A stretch of 64,000 nucleotides of DNA. Source: Ampelocalamus luodianensis (Eukaryota > Streptophyta > Magnoliopsida > Poales > Poaceae). The stretch lies in contig CM070632.1 of the NCBI GenBank assembly GCA_036346255.1, forward strand, positions 24,693,408-24,757,407, read 5' to 3'. The notes beneath the pieces are model-generated. The model saw only the letters and a list, made by a program, of their open reading frames with translations, had not been told where the DNA came from and did not search any database. A program made the translations under genes and the position numbers. How positions within the stretch are numbered: the first letter of the stretch is position 1; each line of letters starts with the position of its first letter. Positions 1 to 10,887 of this stretch are shown one piece after another.

Positions 1-768
1 ACGCGATCGACCTTACCACGAGGGTTATGGTTCCTGCAAGCAATCGAAGCAACTCACAAAAACAAGATAGATGCAATCCGAAATATATTGCGGATTTGGA
101 TGGAGCTCACAATGTGGGGTTCCTCAAACCGTACAATGGCAAAACTGCAAGTGGCAGAATAATTCTAAAAAAAACCCAAGGAATTAGAGGGGAAGCGGCC
201 ACTACTTAAAGGACGAAGGGAGGGGCAGCGGCACTGTTCATGCGTGATTAGTGCCGCGTGAACAGTACCCCACGAAACCCTAGGTGGCCTTATGGGCCAG
301 GGAGGTGGCCGGCCCAAATACACTAAAGTGGTGGTTGTCCTTTGGACCCAATAATTGATACAAGACCCTTGGCCCAATGTGAGGTGACGCAGCACCAGAT
401 ATAAGTGATCTACGACCAGGTAATCGGAACTTCCGACCAGTCCAAGGCCCTCGACTAGGATGTAGTCGAACCTCCACACGCTAAGACCACGAGCAGTCAA
501 AACAATCCTACGACCAGATGAGATGCAGTCGTAGCCTTCTACGACCCCTTCTCGTGTGGTCGATAGCCTCCTTCGACCACTCAGCGGGGGCTTCGACCAC
601 GCAATCGAAGTCGTGTAGTGGTCGTAAACCTTCTCGATCAATATGAGGTGAAGTAACTTTGTCGGCACATTCACATTGAAGTAGCGTTTGACGCAGCCGA
701 ATCGATGGTAGTAGAGTAGCCCAGTTGGAGGTGGAGTAGCGGTCGTATCCGAAGGATTGATGTCCTCA
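1..768 (-). mobile_element. LTR-like retrotransposon fragment, minus orientation
   Basis: On the minus strand the OXA1 homology stops near 776. Sequence starting around 768 (ATGAGGACATCAATCC) then resembles the LTR terminus of the gypsy-2 element in this window (TGATGAGGACATCAC, followed by CTTCGGATAC in both). The rest is GC-rich with recurring CGACCAC/CGACCAG words and a possible minus-strand TATA-like CCTTTAAGTAG near 212-205. No PBS, polypurine tract or TSD is visible, so the far end probably lies outside the window. Open frames here (for example minus 165-674) show no recognisable domain. The call rests on the terminus match and on its position truncating a gene fragment. Confidence 0.4.
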
Positions 769-1406
769 TAAAAAATGTTCCACCTCCTTTCAACGAAGGA
801 ACTTTCTCAACCATGTTTGATATCTACAATGGGAAGAAAATAAGGATACCATTACAGAAACTAAGGTAAATAATGTACAAGAGAAGAATTGGAGGTGCAG
901 CAGGATGTCTGTGTAACTCACAACAAAGAAAAAGCTCATGAACATTGGCCCTTGGACTAGAAGTCCTTTAAAAGTGGAGTAAATGGACTAACACTGTGCC
1001 TAAAGGAAAAATACCAAAGAAGTTAGAGGAACTGGAGCAAAGGGCAGTATTTCTAATACATCATGTACCACAAAAGAAAAACTATCTTTGATACAAATTT
1101 CATGATGAGTTCAATTGCAAGTACATAGACGGATGAGTAAGAAAGAAGGGAATGTGCTCCCCAACATTTTATTATTCGGCCATTCACATGAAAAGAATTC
1201 CAAGACTCTTAATCCATCAGCAGGAAAAATCTAGTTAACAGATTTTGAAGCCATGGACAATATATATTAGCCAGGAAATACACCTCAGCATTTCATTGTC
1301 ATTAAAATAGAGATAAGAGTAATCAACTCAAAGTTTCATACTTTTTGAAGAGTGCAGTCATTTTATCTTTGCCCTCTAGCGCTGATTTTGGATCCATAGT
1401 CTGCAG

Positions 1407-1411
1407 GAAAT
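1407..1411. repeat. TSD (GAAAT) left of solo LTR
   Basis: GAAAT directly precedes the TGTAGGG end of the solo LTR and is repeated at 2725-2729. Confidence 0.9.
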
Positions 1412-2724
1412 TGTAGGGAAACGGGTAGGCTACACTAGCGCAAATTAAAAAATTCTACCCGTAAACCAAGATCACTGCGATTATAGATCACATCTTACCA
1501 CTAGGCGCGCAGTGCGGAAGTTGATGCTGTGCGTCGAGGCGATGTAGTCGTACCAAGTTGATGCGATGCGTCGAGGCGAGTAGTCGTACTACTTCCTCGT
1601 CCTCGTCGTGGCGCCCCACGTCTGAGCTCCTTTCTTGCGGTTCGTCCCAACGCCACGATGCGGCGCCTTGAAAGGTATCACACGTGCGGGAGGAAGCGGC
1701 GACGGACTACTAGATCGCGCGGCGACTAGGGCGTGGGAGGGTGGCGGCCGGGGTTTGGGGATGTCACGAAAAACTCAACCCTTAACCGATGCGCCTGCCC
1801 TCCTTTTATAGGCGTCCTTATAATGGGCTTCTACGAATAGAGGCCCATTAGGACTCAATGCCCGATCTAATTCGGATCCAATCCGAATTAGGCTTCACTT
1901 CAAGTGTGTGACCTATAGGTTCACGTATGTTTAGACATGATGCAAGTACACATACTTGGTCAATAGTTGGTAGCGGCCTCTAGCAAGGCGTGCCAACTCC
2001 TAACGCATGCGTAAAGATCATATCGGACGAACCATCACAACGTTATGTACACGCCAATCCCTTTGCCTCACGATATTCGGTCGAGCTCCAAGTGACCACT
2101 CTTTCTCGATCCTGTGATCCGAATCCCTTACTAGGTTAACTCTTAACCTTAAGTAGCATGGCCATGCATTTACGGATCCGATTACTCGAGGGCGAGATAT
2201 CTCTCGGTAGAGAGGGCAAATCCCATCTCGTCGACCATGCCTCGTGACATGCTTCATGACAAACCCAAAGCTACCTTTATAACTACCCGATTCACGGAGT
2301 AGCGCTTGATAGCCCCTAAGTAGGTCTATTCACATCTCAAGTACATGCGACAATCTCGTGTCTAAGGACAAGGCGTACACATTGTGTAGAGAGAACCATA
2401 AGTATAAAAGCTATGTCTCATGTTGGGTCGGTCCAACCCCATGTTCTAAACATATGTCCACATTATTGGTTTGACATCTCCATGTCTATGACCTGTGAAA
2501 CATGGTCATCAACCGATACATGTGCTAATCCATCATTCACGTGTGTCCTCACATGAACTCCGACTAGGGACAACTTTAGAATAACCATACAAGTAAAGAG
2601 TTTCACAAACAAGTCACATACTTGTTAATCAACACAAAGGCAATATTCAAGGAACATTTATTAAATCATGGATACAACGAAATATCATCATCAAAATGAT
2701 TGCCTCTAGGGCATATCTCCAACA
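1412..2724 (-). mobile_element. Solo LTR of an Angela/BARE-like Ty1-copia element
   Basis: The 1313-bp segment starts TGTAGGGAAACGGGTAG and ends GGGCATATCTCCAACA. Read on the minus strand it begins TGTTGGAGATATGCCCTAG, the characteristic start of Angela/BARE-type LTRs, and ends in CCCTACA. Perfect 5-bp duplications (GAAAT) flank it, and no internal domain is present, so it is a solo LTR left by LTR-LTR recombination. It lies in the intron between OXA1 exons 3 and 4, with its left end 11 bp from the exon 4 splice acceptor. No coding sequence inside is credible. Confidence 0.88.
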
Positions 2725-2729
2725 GAAAT
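2725..2729. repeat. TSD (GAAAT) right of solo LTR
   Basis: This GAAAT copy follows the LTR terminus CCAACA and matches 1407-1411. Confidence 0.9.
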
Positions 2730-3913
2730 AAACTTGAAAGGTTAAAGTATTAGCTATATGATACATTTAACAAACAATACTTAAATGATTGTTCTCCATG
2801 AACAAGCCTCTCATAAGTACATATTATACTCTAGACACGCTAAGAATATAATCTCACATTCATTTCCCTCCTTAATGGCTTCCATCTCTGGCCTTATTGC
2901 CTGCAAAATGCACAAGTTTGAAGGCAGCAAAGAATCGTCTAAGAACTTTACATGAAGGAAAATCATGTGTTACTGTGAAGCTCAAATAACTTCACTGTAG
3001 GAAGATCAAAGAAGTAAATACAGTGATCTCAAGTAACTTGCTACAGATGTCTTCACAAATACAATCTACATTATGCATACTCAAGTTAGGTGATTGCAAT
3101 CCTGGAGATAGAACCAAGGAACAATTCTCCGGATCAAGGTATTTGGTGTATGTAAATGCATAGGTAAATTTAAGTTTTATAATACCCCTTTTGTTGTTTT
3201 AATTCATATATTCACCAATATTTAGCACATATCATATACCATTATACATAAATTTATTTGTTTTTTTAATAATTGTTGAAACACATACCACACACGGAAA
3301 CTTACAAACAGCAAGAAAACAATTGTACTTTATGTTGCTAGCATTATCATTTTATCACCATATGACACAAGGATTTCACGAGAAGCTTTTGACCCCACAC
3401 ATACATTCAAACATCAAGCAAACACTAGGGCTAGAAAATGCTAGTTGAATCGCATTAAGGGCACTTTACATTTAGCTTCACCGTGGCTCTCAACTGGTTC
3501 ATTAGCAGCGGGATCGTCGCGCTCCGGATCAGCACTGTCATTAGCACAATACAAGCCCACCTAACCACACCCCGCATGAGAACCGAACAGATAGCAAACC
3601 AAGCAAACGACCCAACGAAACAGATCACGAACCTTAAAAGTTGCATCAGAAACCTTACCAGTTGAGCCCAGTGAAGGTATGGACGGCGTCGATGAGATGC
3701 TGTAGAGCGGCAACGGGGAAGGAGTCAGCGGCCGCCGCAACCACCTCCCCCGGGAATGGCGTCGACACTGAAGTAGCCGCCGCCTCCACGGCGTCGGCGA
3801 GATTGGCCGCCGCAGCATCAACCTCGCCGGGTGGGGCAGCGTCGGGGGTGGGGATGGACGAGGAGAAGCTGCGGTTGGATGGCCCCGACAGGTGAAGGGA
3901 GAAGGGGAGGACT

Positions 3914-3994
3914 AAAGACCTTGCTAGTGCCCTCCTAGAGCACGACGCGGGCGCTGGCCGTCTTGCGGCGGCCCGTGGCGGTGATCCGCTGCAC
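3914..3994 (-). pseudogene. rps9: Plastid-type ribosomal protein S9 fragment
   Basis: On the minus strand, codons running down from 3994 read VQRITATGRRKTASARVVL, then TAG (3937-3935), then EGTSKVF. The TGRRKTAxARV core is the uS9 signature, and the flanking residues resemble the nuclear-encoded chloroplast S9 protein, a component of the small plastid ribosomal subunit. Only about 27 residues remain. The internal TAG stands where a glutamine codon (CAG) is expected. The fragment lies directly upstream of OXA1 exon 1 in the same orientation, with about 10 bp between the two homologies. These are two unrelated organelle-protein genes, so the arrangement looks like captured fragments. Upstream sequence is Ala/Leu-rich low-complexity coding and cannot be assigned. 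Confidence 0.6.
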
Positions 3995-4440
3995 GGCGAG
4001 GAGGAGGGAGGCGGCAGCTGCAGCGGCGAGGGAGGATGGCGGCTGCAGCGGCGGAGGGCGCGGGTGGGGGGATGCAGAGATGAGGAGGGAGGGGAGGCAG
4101 CAGCGACTGCGAGGGAGGAGGGAGGCAGCGGCTGCGGCGACGGCGGTGAGGGTGGAGGGAGACGACGGCGGTGGCGAGGGAGGTGGGAGGCGGAGCCGCG
4201 GATGGGGAGGGCGCGGGTGGGGGGAGGTCCGACTGAGGAAGTGAGGAGGAGAGGAGGTTCCGCGGGAGGGGTGGCGGCGGGGCGGTGACCGGTGAGGTAG
4301 GGTTGGGAGCTGCGACTGAGACTGGGAGAGAGAGTGAGACTGAGCCGAGCCTTTTGGTTTTGGGGGCTGGGGCGGGCGGGACCGCGCGGGAGATGTCCCG
4401 CCGCGTGAGCTCTGTGAGTGTGAAAATCGGATAGTCTTCG
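3995..4440. other. GC-rich low-complexity block, promoter/5'UTR-like
   Basis: This is a strongly purine-skewed plus strand of GGAGG/GCGGCG words. Read on the minus strand it gives CT-rich 5'UTR-like sequence (CTCTCTCCCAGTCTCAG near 4335-4318). Long open frames on both strands are compositional, being Pro/Ser/Arg-rich or Gly/Arg-rich. It may be the captured 5' end of a GC-rich grass gene. No domain is recognisable. Confidence 0.5.
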
Positions 4441-4606
4441 GTTATATCTGATTTTAATCCCGGATACTTCTGAATAAACCGAATAACTGATTATCTGGAT
4501 CCGAATCTGTAACCGGTGAAAACTATTCGAATACAAAAAATTATCCGGATTTTGCTCACATTTATTCGGACGATCGGGAACTATCCGTTCCATTTGCACC
4601 CCTACT
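4441..4606. mobile_element. Possible hAT-type element end
   Basis: The plus strand ends CCATTTGCACCCCTA at about 4592-4606. Its complement TAGGGGTGCAAATGG resembles the terminal inverted repeats of plant hAT elements, and the inward sequence is rich in subterminal ATCCGGAT/CCGAAT/TTCGGAT words, as such elements usually are. The partner terminus and an 8-bp TSD were not found, so this stays tentative. Confidence 0.28.
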
Positions 4607-4796
4607 CATCAGTGCAGTGTAGCAATGCTAGCGCAGCCCCTCCCCCAGTTTGGCGATGGTAGCACTTTTTTTTCGAATTGCTAACTTCGGACAATTTTTT
4701 TGTTGAAGTCAAAACTGTCACTTCTCTGTTCATTAGATGGGCTATAAGATTCATGTTGTTGATGTGCTGTAAAAGATATATTTTTTGTCTTTGTTA

Positions 4797-5200
4797 TTGC
4801 TCAACCTCTGAAAGTACATGTGAAGAACATAATGGGTTTACCATATTATCGTATTTTGTTTGTATATAATTTTATTTTTTGTCTCTGTTTTTGCTCAATC
4901 TCTCAAAGTACATGTGAAGAACATAATGGGTTCACCACATTGCCGTATGTTGTTGCTCAACCTCTCAAAGTACATGTGAAAAATATAACGGGTTCACCAC
5001 ACTGCCGTATTTTGTTGGTGTATAATTTTATTTTTTATCTTTGTTTTTGCTCAATCTCTCAAAGTACATGTGAAGAACATAACGGGTTCACCACATTGCC
5101 GTATTTTGTTAGTATATAATTTTATTTTTTATCTTTATCTTTGCTCAATCTATTTGTCTTTGTTTTTGCTTAATCTCTCAAAGTACACGTGAGATCTTGA
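4797..5200 (+). repeat. Tandem repeat, 94-bp unit with a 62-bp variant
   Basis: The phrase TTGCTCAATCTCTCAAAGTA recurs with unit anchors (TCAAYCTCT) near 4801, 4895, 4957, 5051, 5145 and 5171, giving spacings of 94, 62, 94, 94 and 26 bp. The full unit carries CATGTGAAGAACATAAYGGG, TTCACCACATTGCCGTATTT and an AT-rich TATATAATTTTATTTTTTAT tail. The short unit lacks the AT-rich tail. Open frames crossing it are repeat translations. The array ends about 20 bp before the gypsy-1 target site. Confidence 0.85.
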
Positions 5201-5219
5201 AACATGTGAAAGAAATATG

Positions 5220-5224
5220 AGTTA
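5220..5224. repeat. TSD (AGTTA) left of gypsy-1
   Basis: AGTTA immediately precedes the TGTAACAACC LTR terminus and recurs at 20124-20128. Confidence 0.92.
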
Positions 5225-8200
5225 TGTAACAACCCCAAAACAGAGTTTGTATTTCAAATGTATAAAAGTATTAAAGTTTAAAAACTTTTTAGTATCTCTT
5301 GTTTATGTTCTTGGTTTTCTAAAAACTTGTGCACAATTTTAAACTTTTGCTGTTTGTATTAAAGTTTGTGTTGAAATTTCAAATTTTTAAACTTAAATTC
5401 AAGTTTTAATTGAATTCCAGAAAAATGTATGAATGAAAGTTTCTAAAAATAATTTATTCAAATACTAGATTATTTATCTTGAATTATAATTATTTTTACC
5501 AAATTTTTAGAAGTGAGTTTGACTTCACCAAAATTCAAATCAAATCACTAATGCAGATTTGAAAATAATTTAAATTCTAACAAATTTTAGTATATAAAGT
5601 GTTTGAAACTATTTTTCCTAAGTCCTATTTGATTCTCATAATACTCACAAAAATTTTCAGAATTTTTAAAATTTTATTTCTATTTTAAACTGCTAGATCA
5701 AACCTTTTGATTTTCGGTCAAAACTAAATCCTAACCTAACCCTAACCCTAACCCGACCCCGACCGCACCATCCAACCTGGCTCAACCGCGTCACCTAGCC
5801 GAACCCAAGTCAGACTCTGGCTCGCACCCAACCGCGCCGTTCTTCTCGCTGTCGCTGGCGGGCGGGCCCCACCTGTCGGGCTCGTCCTCGTCGTCTCCGC
5901 TGCTTACCGGAGCTCGCTGGCGTTTGCGCATACGTGCCACGCAGCTCGTCGCTGCCACATCGTGAACACGTGTCCATCCGTGGTGCATCGCCAAGTCTTC
6001 ATCACCTCACCGCACCCACCCATTCATCGTTTCCCTCGCTCTATCGCTCTCTCCACCCATTTCTTGGTTTCGGCCGGAGAAGAAACCGAAGGCAGCGCCG
6101 CCGTGTCAGAGCTGCCCTCGAGCCCGCGACCTCACCATCGTGATCCACGATCAGCGCCGCTTCCATTTTGTCCAACCCTGGTCCTTGGCATCCAGTGAAT
6201 CGCCAGGGGCGGTTTCGTCGTCTCTGCCTCCGGTGATCTCGGTCCCGCGAGCTTCCTAGCATTCTAGTGAGTTTCTAGCCTCGACGTTTGGTCCCTTAGG
6301 ATCGCATTGCTCCACTAAGTTTAACGTTAGCTTTATCTTGTTCTTTGATGCATCACTGAGGGCATGCGACGCTTTCTTCTCTGAGCTCGGTGAAGCGCCG
6401 CCGCCTCGATTCCGGCCACCTCCGTCCTCCTCTCTCGTCGTCAGCTTGGGCTACACGCTCCTGGAATCAAGGTGGAGCTAAGGCGCACCTTCTGGAGTCT
6501 CTCGAAGCCCGTAGCGTCTTCTCCGCAAGAGTCATAGCTTCTTCTCTGCCTCCGTTCGCCGCCAGCATCCTCGAGGGCCCGTGTCACCGTCATCGGGTTC
6601 ACGAGGTCACGATGAACCTGGAGGTATCACCCACGCGCCCGAAGACTCGCTGGTTCGTTAGATCCGCTGCACGGTCGCGCCTCTGTCCACGGGAACGCCG
6701 GTAAGCCGCCGGTGTCATTAGCGCTAAGCACAATCTTTAGTGCTAATCATTTCTTTTAAGTGTCTCTTTGACAGGTGGACCCCGTTGAGTTAAATACATT
6801 TAGGAAATTAAATCTCCCCGCTTATAGCTCCCTGAGCCGTTGACATGTGGGCCCTCTCGGCCAGTTAAGGTTTTGTGTAAAGTATTAAAATACATCCTCT
6901 TTTAATAGTAGGCGTATTTCTCTGTATTGGTTAGGTTCGGTACGTTTTGTAAATCTGAAAACGTATTCTCTATTATACGTTTTCGGCGTCGCCGTTGGCA
7001 CCGGCTGGGTCAAAGTTGACCCAGTCAGCGCCCTCGCCAGGCCTCACCGGTCAGTGACCGTTAGTTAGCTGAGCCCCGGTAAAGAAAGGTTTATTCCTTT
7101 TTGAAATTTCTGAAATGGAATTGCTTTTGAACTGATAATTCAATTAACTTAGAAAATCCATAACTAATTCAATTTTGCTCCAAATCGAATGAAACCAATT
7201 TTGTTAATTTTCATTTTTGATGTTATTTTTACCAGAATAAGTTTAAGTATGTATCTATTCATAAAATTTTGATAATTAATTTAATGATGTTTTTATGTAT
7301 TTCTAAGTTGGAAAATTCCTAGAAAATTCTTCTTAACTCCAAATAAAATGTTCTCTGTTTCTAAAATTTTATAAAATCATACTCTAACTACTTTATGAAA
7401 TTCATGCTTATTGGATTAAATTGAATTTTGGTTATTGTCGGTGTTATTAGTTCTTATTTGTCCTTTTTGCTCGATCGACAAATTGCGACGATTCCGGTAT
7501 TATCGAGAGTGAGCCTCAGCAACATTTTGAGCAGTAGCAACTAGGCAAGCAGTTTGATCATGTTAATTCCTTTATGTTCAAAACTAATATTTTGTTTGCA
7601 ACTCGTATGTATGCATTGCTATTTCGTTGTTAAACTATGGTTAGTGGACCCTTTTAGTTGCATAATCTGTAGGTAAATGATATTCCTCTACTACCTGAGC
7701 CTAGGTTATTTGCTGTGATCAGAGATCGTTGGATGATCTCTTGTCACATAGTAGATACGAATTAAATTGCTTAGACATGCTTAGTTATCGGTAGAATTGG
7801 GCGGTTATCGACTTAGTCGATAACCTTGATCACACAAAAATTTCATAACTTTGTGATTCAGCATTTATGCTATGTTTAATTGTGAAAACTAAAAATGAAA
7901 ACAAAAATGATTTGGACTTGGGCACAATGGTATGTTGGTGTGTTTTTGGGTGTGACTGGAATGGTGCCCGAGTCAACAAGGACCGAGTTACTTGCGCCAC
8001 CGTACTGAGCATTTTGCATGCTAACCACACTAGAGGGTATGGGACCTCTCTTGACTTAGTACTTTGGCGTGTATTGACTCCGAGTCGCAGGGGGTCGTAG
8101 GAGGGATGGTGTTGGGAGCATGGTAGTTGTCCGAAAAGCTTTACCCTGAGTGGGTAGTTGTCTTTTCGGCTTTACCATGTAAGCGTATGGATTTCTATCC

Positions 8201-9147
8201 ATACGAGCGGCTCGTAGTTAATATACAATATTGGAAATGTATCGTAGGACTTAGCTGTGCTGGCATACCTTCGGAAGTGTGCTTTTGTGGCAAAAAGGCG
8301 GTATGAAGTGTGGGTACATTGGTACACCCCTGCAGGGTTTGATATATTCGAATAGCCTCGTCCTAGGTTATGGACACGCTCGGATACGCCCCGTGAGAAC
8401 TAGACTACAACCTTTTAATTAAAACTTGACATTGGTGGCATGAATGGGTAATTCATGCTATGGTCGTGGTGACTAATGGGTTAGTCACTTCCAGGATGTT
8501 GTCATCTATCTACTATTATTATTTTGCTCTTGCTGTTATTTCAACAATAAAAATAAATTGCCAACTTGCTTTTAAATGTATTACATTATTGCAAATAAAG
8601 ATTGCTTTGTGCTAAAATGAGCCATACAACCTCCACTCAAATAAGTTTGCATGTAGTATATGCATAGGTCTGCTAGTCCACACGTCAGTCTTGCGAGTAC
8701 ATTTTTGTACTCATTTGCTTTGCTTAATGTTTTTGTTGCAGAGGAGGCAGGTGAGCCCCAAGGGCCTTACTTTTGTGAGATGTGCGGTTTTTGGGACGAC
8801 TAGCTTGGTGGTCCAGTTGGTTGCCATGTGGGCAGAGGCACACTAATTGGCTTTTGTTTATCGCCATCTTATGGCACTTTTGCTTCCGTTGTTTACTTTG
8901 TTATTTGTTTGTCTTTTGGCCGGTCGGCCCTCTTTTGTAATAACTCTACTTTGTTTGTCTACTGTTTGGTAACGTGATGCTTTGGACTCTATGTCTAGAA
9001 TGGAATTGATGCATGATTTTGTGAAGAGGTGTGTATACTGCAGTTCTGGGAAGTATACATATCTCAAGGCTTTGTTTATTTGATTTGTGATGCTAGGGCC
9101 AGGTGGATGGTTAAGCATTACAAGCTAAATAAACCGGGATCCTCACA
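5225..9147 (+). repeat. Gypsy-1 LTR1 (5' LTR)
   Basis: The 3923-bp LTR runs from TGTAACAACC to CCTCACA. An AT-rich first 500 bp is followed by a GC-rich block (5740-6770) and an AT-rich second half. It is near-identical over its length to LTR2 apart from scattered substitutions and a few indels, for example extra sequence at 6990-7040 and CTCAAATAAG near 8636 that LTR2 lacks. Open frames inside (for example 5934-6262 and 6390-6704) are not conserved coding sequence. Confidence 0.92.
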
Positions 9148-9151
9148 AAGT

Positions 9152-9164
9152 TGGTATCAGAGCC
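9152..9164 (+). other. PBS (tRNA-iMet) of gypsy-1
   Basis: TGGTATCAGAGCC lies 4 bp after the LTR. It is complementary to the 3' end of plant initiator methionine tRNA, which primes minus-strand cDNA. Confidence 0.95.
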
Positions 9165-9816
9165 ATCCTGATCGTAGTAACCCAAGCATGACCGTCCTTA
9201 GGATATTTTGTAAAAGCTTATTTTCGAAGTAACAAATGGTTTATGAAAGCTTAAGTAGATTCTCATATTTTACTCCTTATCTATCTTAGCTTTCTACTCT
9301 TATCTTGCTCTAATTTGAGTTTTAAAATTGGATTCCTCTCTTTCCTTTCAAAAGGTAGTTACTTATCGGTTAAATTGGTTTGGGAGAACCCTGAGAGTTG
9401 TAACCTAAAGTGTTGGCTGTCTGTTAGTGGAAAATCGAAACTTCTGGAGTTGAAGACTTCGGCTAGGGACTTAAAGAAGAAAGTCTGAACAGCCAGCTAG
9501 TGGTTAGTGTGTAGGACTAAAAATGAGAGGTTAACCAAACTTGTGGAGATAAAAGGATAAGATGTAATATGAGTTAACTAAATGTCTAACCTTTTCTTAG
9601 ACGATTTTTATCTTGCTTTCTAGCTGTATTCCGAAATTGTCTTCCTAAAACGGATTGCTCGTTCTTCCATACGAGTTGGTCATATTAGGGAGTTGATTTT
9701 ATAAATTGTGACCTTGCCTTGTTGTTATAAACTTTTAGAGTTTATTTTGTAGGGTGGATGTTTGCTTTCTATGCTTTCTGTTATAGAATTGTTACTAACT
9801 TACTTGGTGGAACAGG
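9165..9816 (+). other. Gypsy-1 untranslated leader
   Basis: AT-rich leader between PBS and gag start. It is repeated nearly verbatim at 18161-18812 after LTR2 and in diverged form in gypsy-3. No coding sequence is credible here. Confidence 0.75.
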
Positions 9817-10807
9817 ATGGCTGGAGGAACCCATAGTGGTCGGAATCAGCCGGCTGGTCCAGATGAGGAGCTTCACCCTCCTCCGACCATGGCTGAGGTT
9901 CTCGCTCAGATCGAGCGGAACCGTATGGATCAGACTCGGATTCTAGAGGTCATCGTGAGGAACACCTCCACTCCCGCGGGTGCCTCGGGATCTGGAGGTG
10001 GTGGGCACCAGTCTCGTGGGGGGACTCGCGGAGTTCCTCCGTACGCAGCCACCCACTTTCTCCCGGTCTGAGGACCCACTTGACGTAGATGATTGGTTGC
10101 GTCTGGTTGAGCGAAAGCTCAACATCGCTCAGTGCCAGGAGCGGGAGAAGGAACTGTTTGCATCCCACCAGCTTGAGGGTGCAGCACTCTCGTGGTGGGA
10201 GAACTTCCTCGCCATGCAGCCCGCTGGCCATGTGGTCACATGGGAGGAGTTTCACACTGCTTTCCGTCGGGCTTATGTCCCCGCCGGTCTTATGAAGCTG
10301 AAGAAGAAGGAGTTCCTTGCGCTCAAACAGGGTCGCAAATCTGTGACTGAGTACCTCCATGAGTTCAACCATTTGGCGAGGTACGCTCCTGCTGAGGTGG
10401 CCACTGATGAGGCCAAGCAGGAGAAGTTTATGGAGGGCTTGTCTGAGGAGCTGCAGGACAAGTTCTCTATTGTGGATTTTGCTGACTTTCAGACCTTGGT
10501 GGACAAGGCTATCATCGTCGAGCACAAGGCGAAGGCGCTGGGTGAGTCCCGCAAGCACAAGTGGGAGGCACAGCGATCTGCGCAAGCCAGCCTCTCCCGT
10601 CCCCATGTTGGGCCTGTACCAGGGGCCCGTTCTTTGGCTTCACCACCGCCGAGGCCGTCGGCACCAGTTTCCCGTCCCCCGCAAGCCGTGATTGATCCAC
10701 GCACTGCGCCCAAGCAGAGGTGGCCCCATAACCCGCTACCGAGGTCACTTGTTTCTACTGCCACAACAAGGGCCACTATACGAATAGTTGCCCTGAGAAG
10801 ACTGTAG
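9817..10807 (+). pseudogene. Gypsy-1 gag (frameshifted)
   Basis: Gag forms the virus-like particle. The start is the ATG at 9817 (MAGGTHSGRN). The same start opens the gag of internal 2 and of gypsy-3. The first frame leaves phase at a run of six G (10018-10023), where internal 2 has five. The retrotransposon gag domain continues in the next frame (FLRTQPPTFSRSEDPLDVDD, then LSWWENFLAM, EYLHEFNHLARYAP). A second shift before 10741 puts the CCHC zinc knuckle (C 10750, C 10759, H 10774, C 10789) in a third frame. The product would be truncated. Confidence 0.88.
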
Positions 10808-10887
10808 CGGTCCCTCGTCCTAATGGAGAACGCAGGCAAGGAAGTGGTCACCCACCTGACTAGAAGATAGTTCGGAAGACCCAGGGT

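Larger units (their letters stand above)
776..3900 (-). pseudogene. OXA1: OXA1 (mitochondrial inner-membrane insertase) gene fragment, six exons, introns retained
   Basis: OXA1 (YidC/Oxa1/Alb3 family) inserts proteins into the mitochondrial inner membrane. Minus-strand exons read in order. E1 (about 3900-3659) ends AALQHLIDAVHTFTGLN with donor GTAAGG. E2 (3560-3470) reads VLIRSATIPLLMNQLRATV with donor GTAAAG. E3 (2900-2858) reads IRPEMEAIK with acceptor TTGCAG and donor GTGAGA. E4 (1400-1342) reads MDPKSALEGKDKMTALFKK with donor GTATGA. E5 (999-922) reads SPFTPL, then QGPMFMSFFF in another frame, with donor GTGAGT. E6 (823-about 776) reads ISNMVEKVPS. The order and spacing match plant OXA1. 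The fragment is dead: E3 has an apparent extra G, E5 has a 2-nt insertion, all exons after E6 are missing, and a solo LTR sits in the E3/E4 intron. Retained introns rule out a processed copy. The N-terminus upstream of E1 is not OXA1-like. The identity rests on recognising the family pattern, without an alignment. Confidence 0.8.

Noticed and set aside
165..674. 169-aa minus-strand open frame
   Set aside because: No recognised domain. The sequence has repeated CGACCAC words and LTR-like features.
776..3900. OXA1 as a functional gene
   Set aside because: The frameshifts in exons 3 and 5, missing 3' exons and no recognisable transit-peptide start argue against function.
3655..4599. 314-aa minus-strand open frame as a protein gene
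   Set aside because: Only the C-terminal part is OXA1 exon 1. The rest is Pro/Ser/Arg-rich translation of a GC-skewed block that also overlaps the S9 fragment in another frame and a possible hAT end.
4678..5119. Open frames of 63 and 99 aa over the tandem repeat
   Set aside because: The peptide repeats mirror the DNA repeat and shift between units. There is no initiation context or family.
5730..5760. Telomere-like CCTAACCCTAACCCTAACCC
   Set aside because: It is a short run repeated at the same LTR position (14795 onward), lacks the plant CCCTAAA unit and lies in a retrotransposon LTR. It is not telomeric DNA.
5934..6704. Short open frames in the GC-rich part of the gypsy-1 LTR (also 14985-15315)
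   Set aside because: They occur in both LTRs but differ by frame-breaking changes, and the composition explains the lack of stops.
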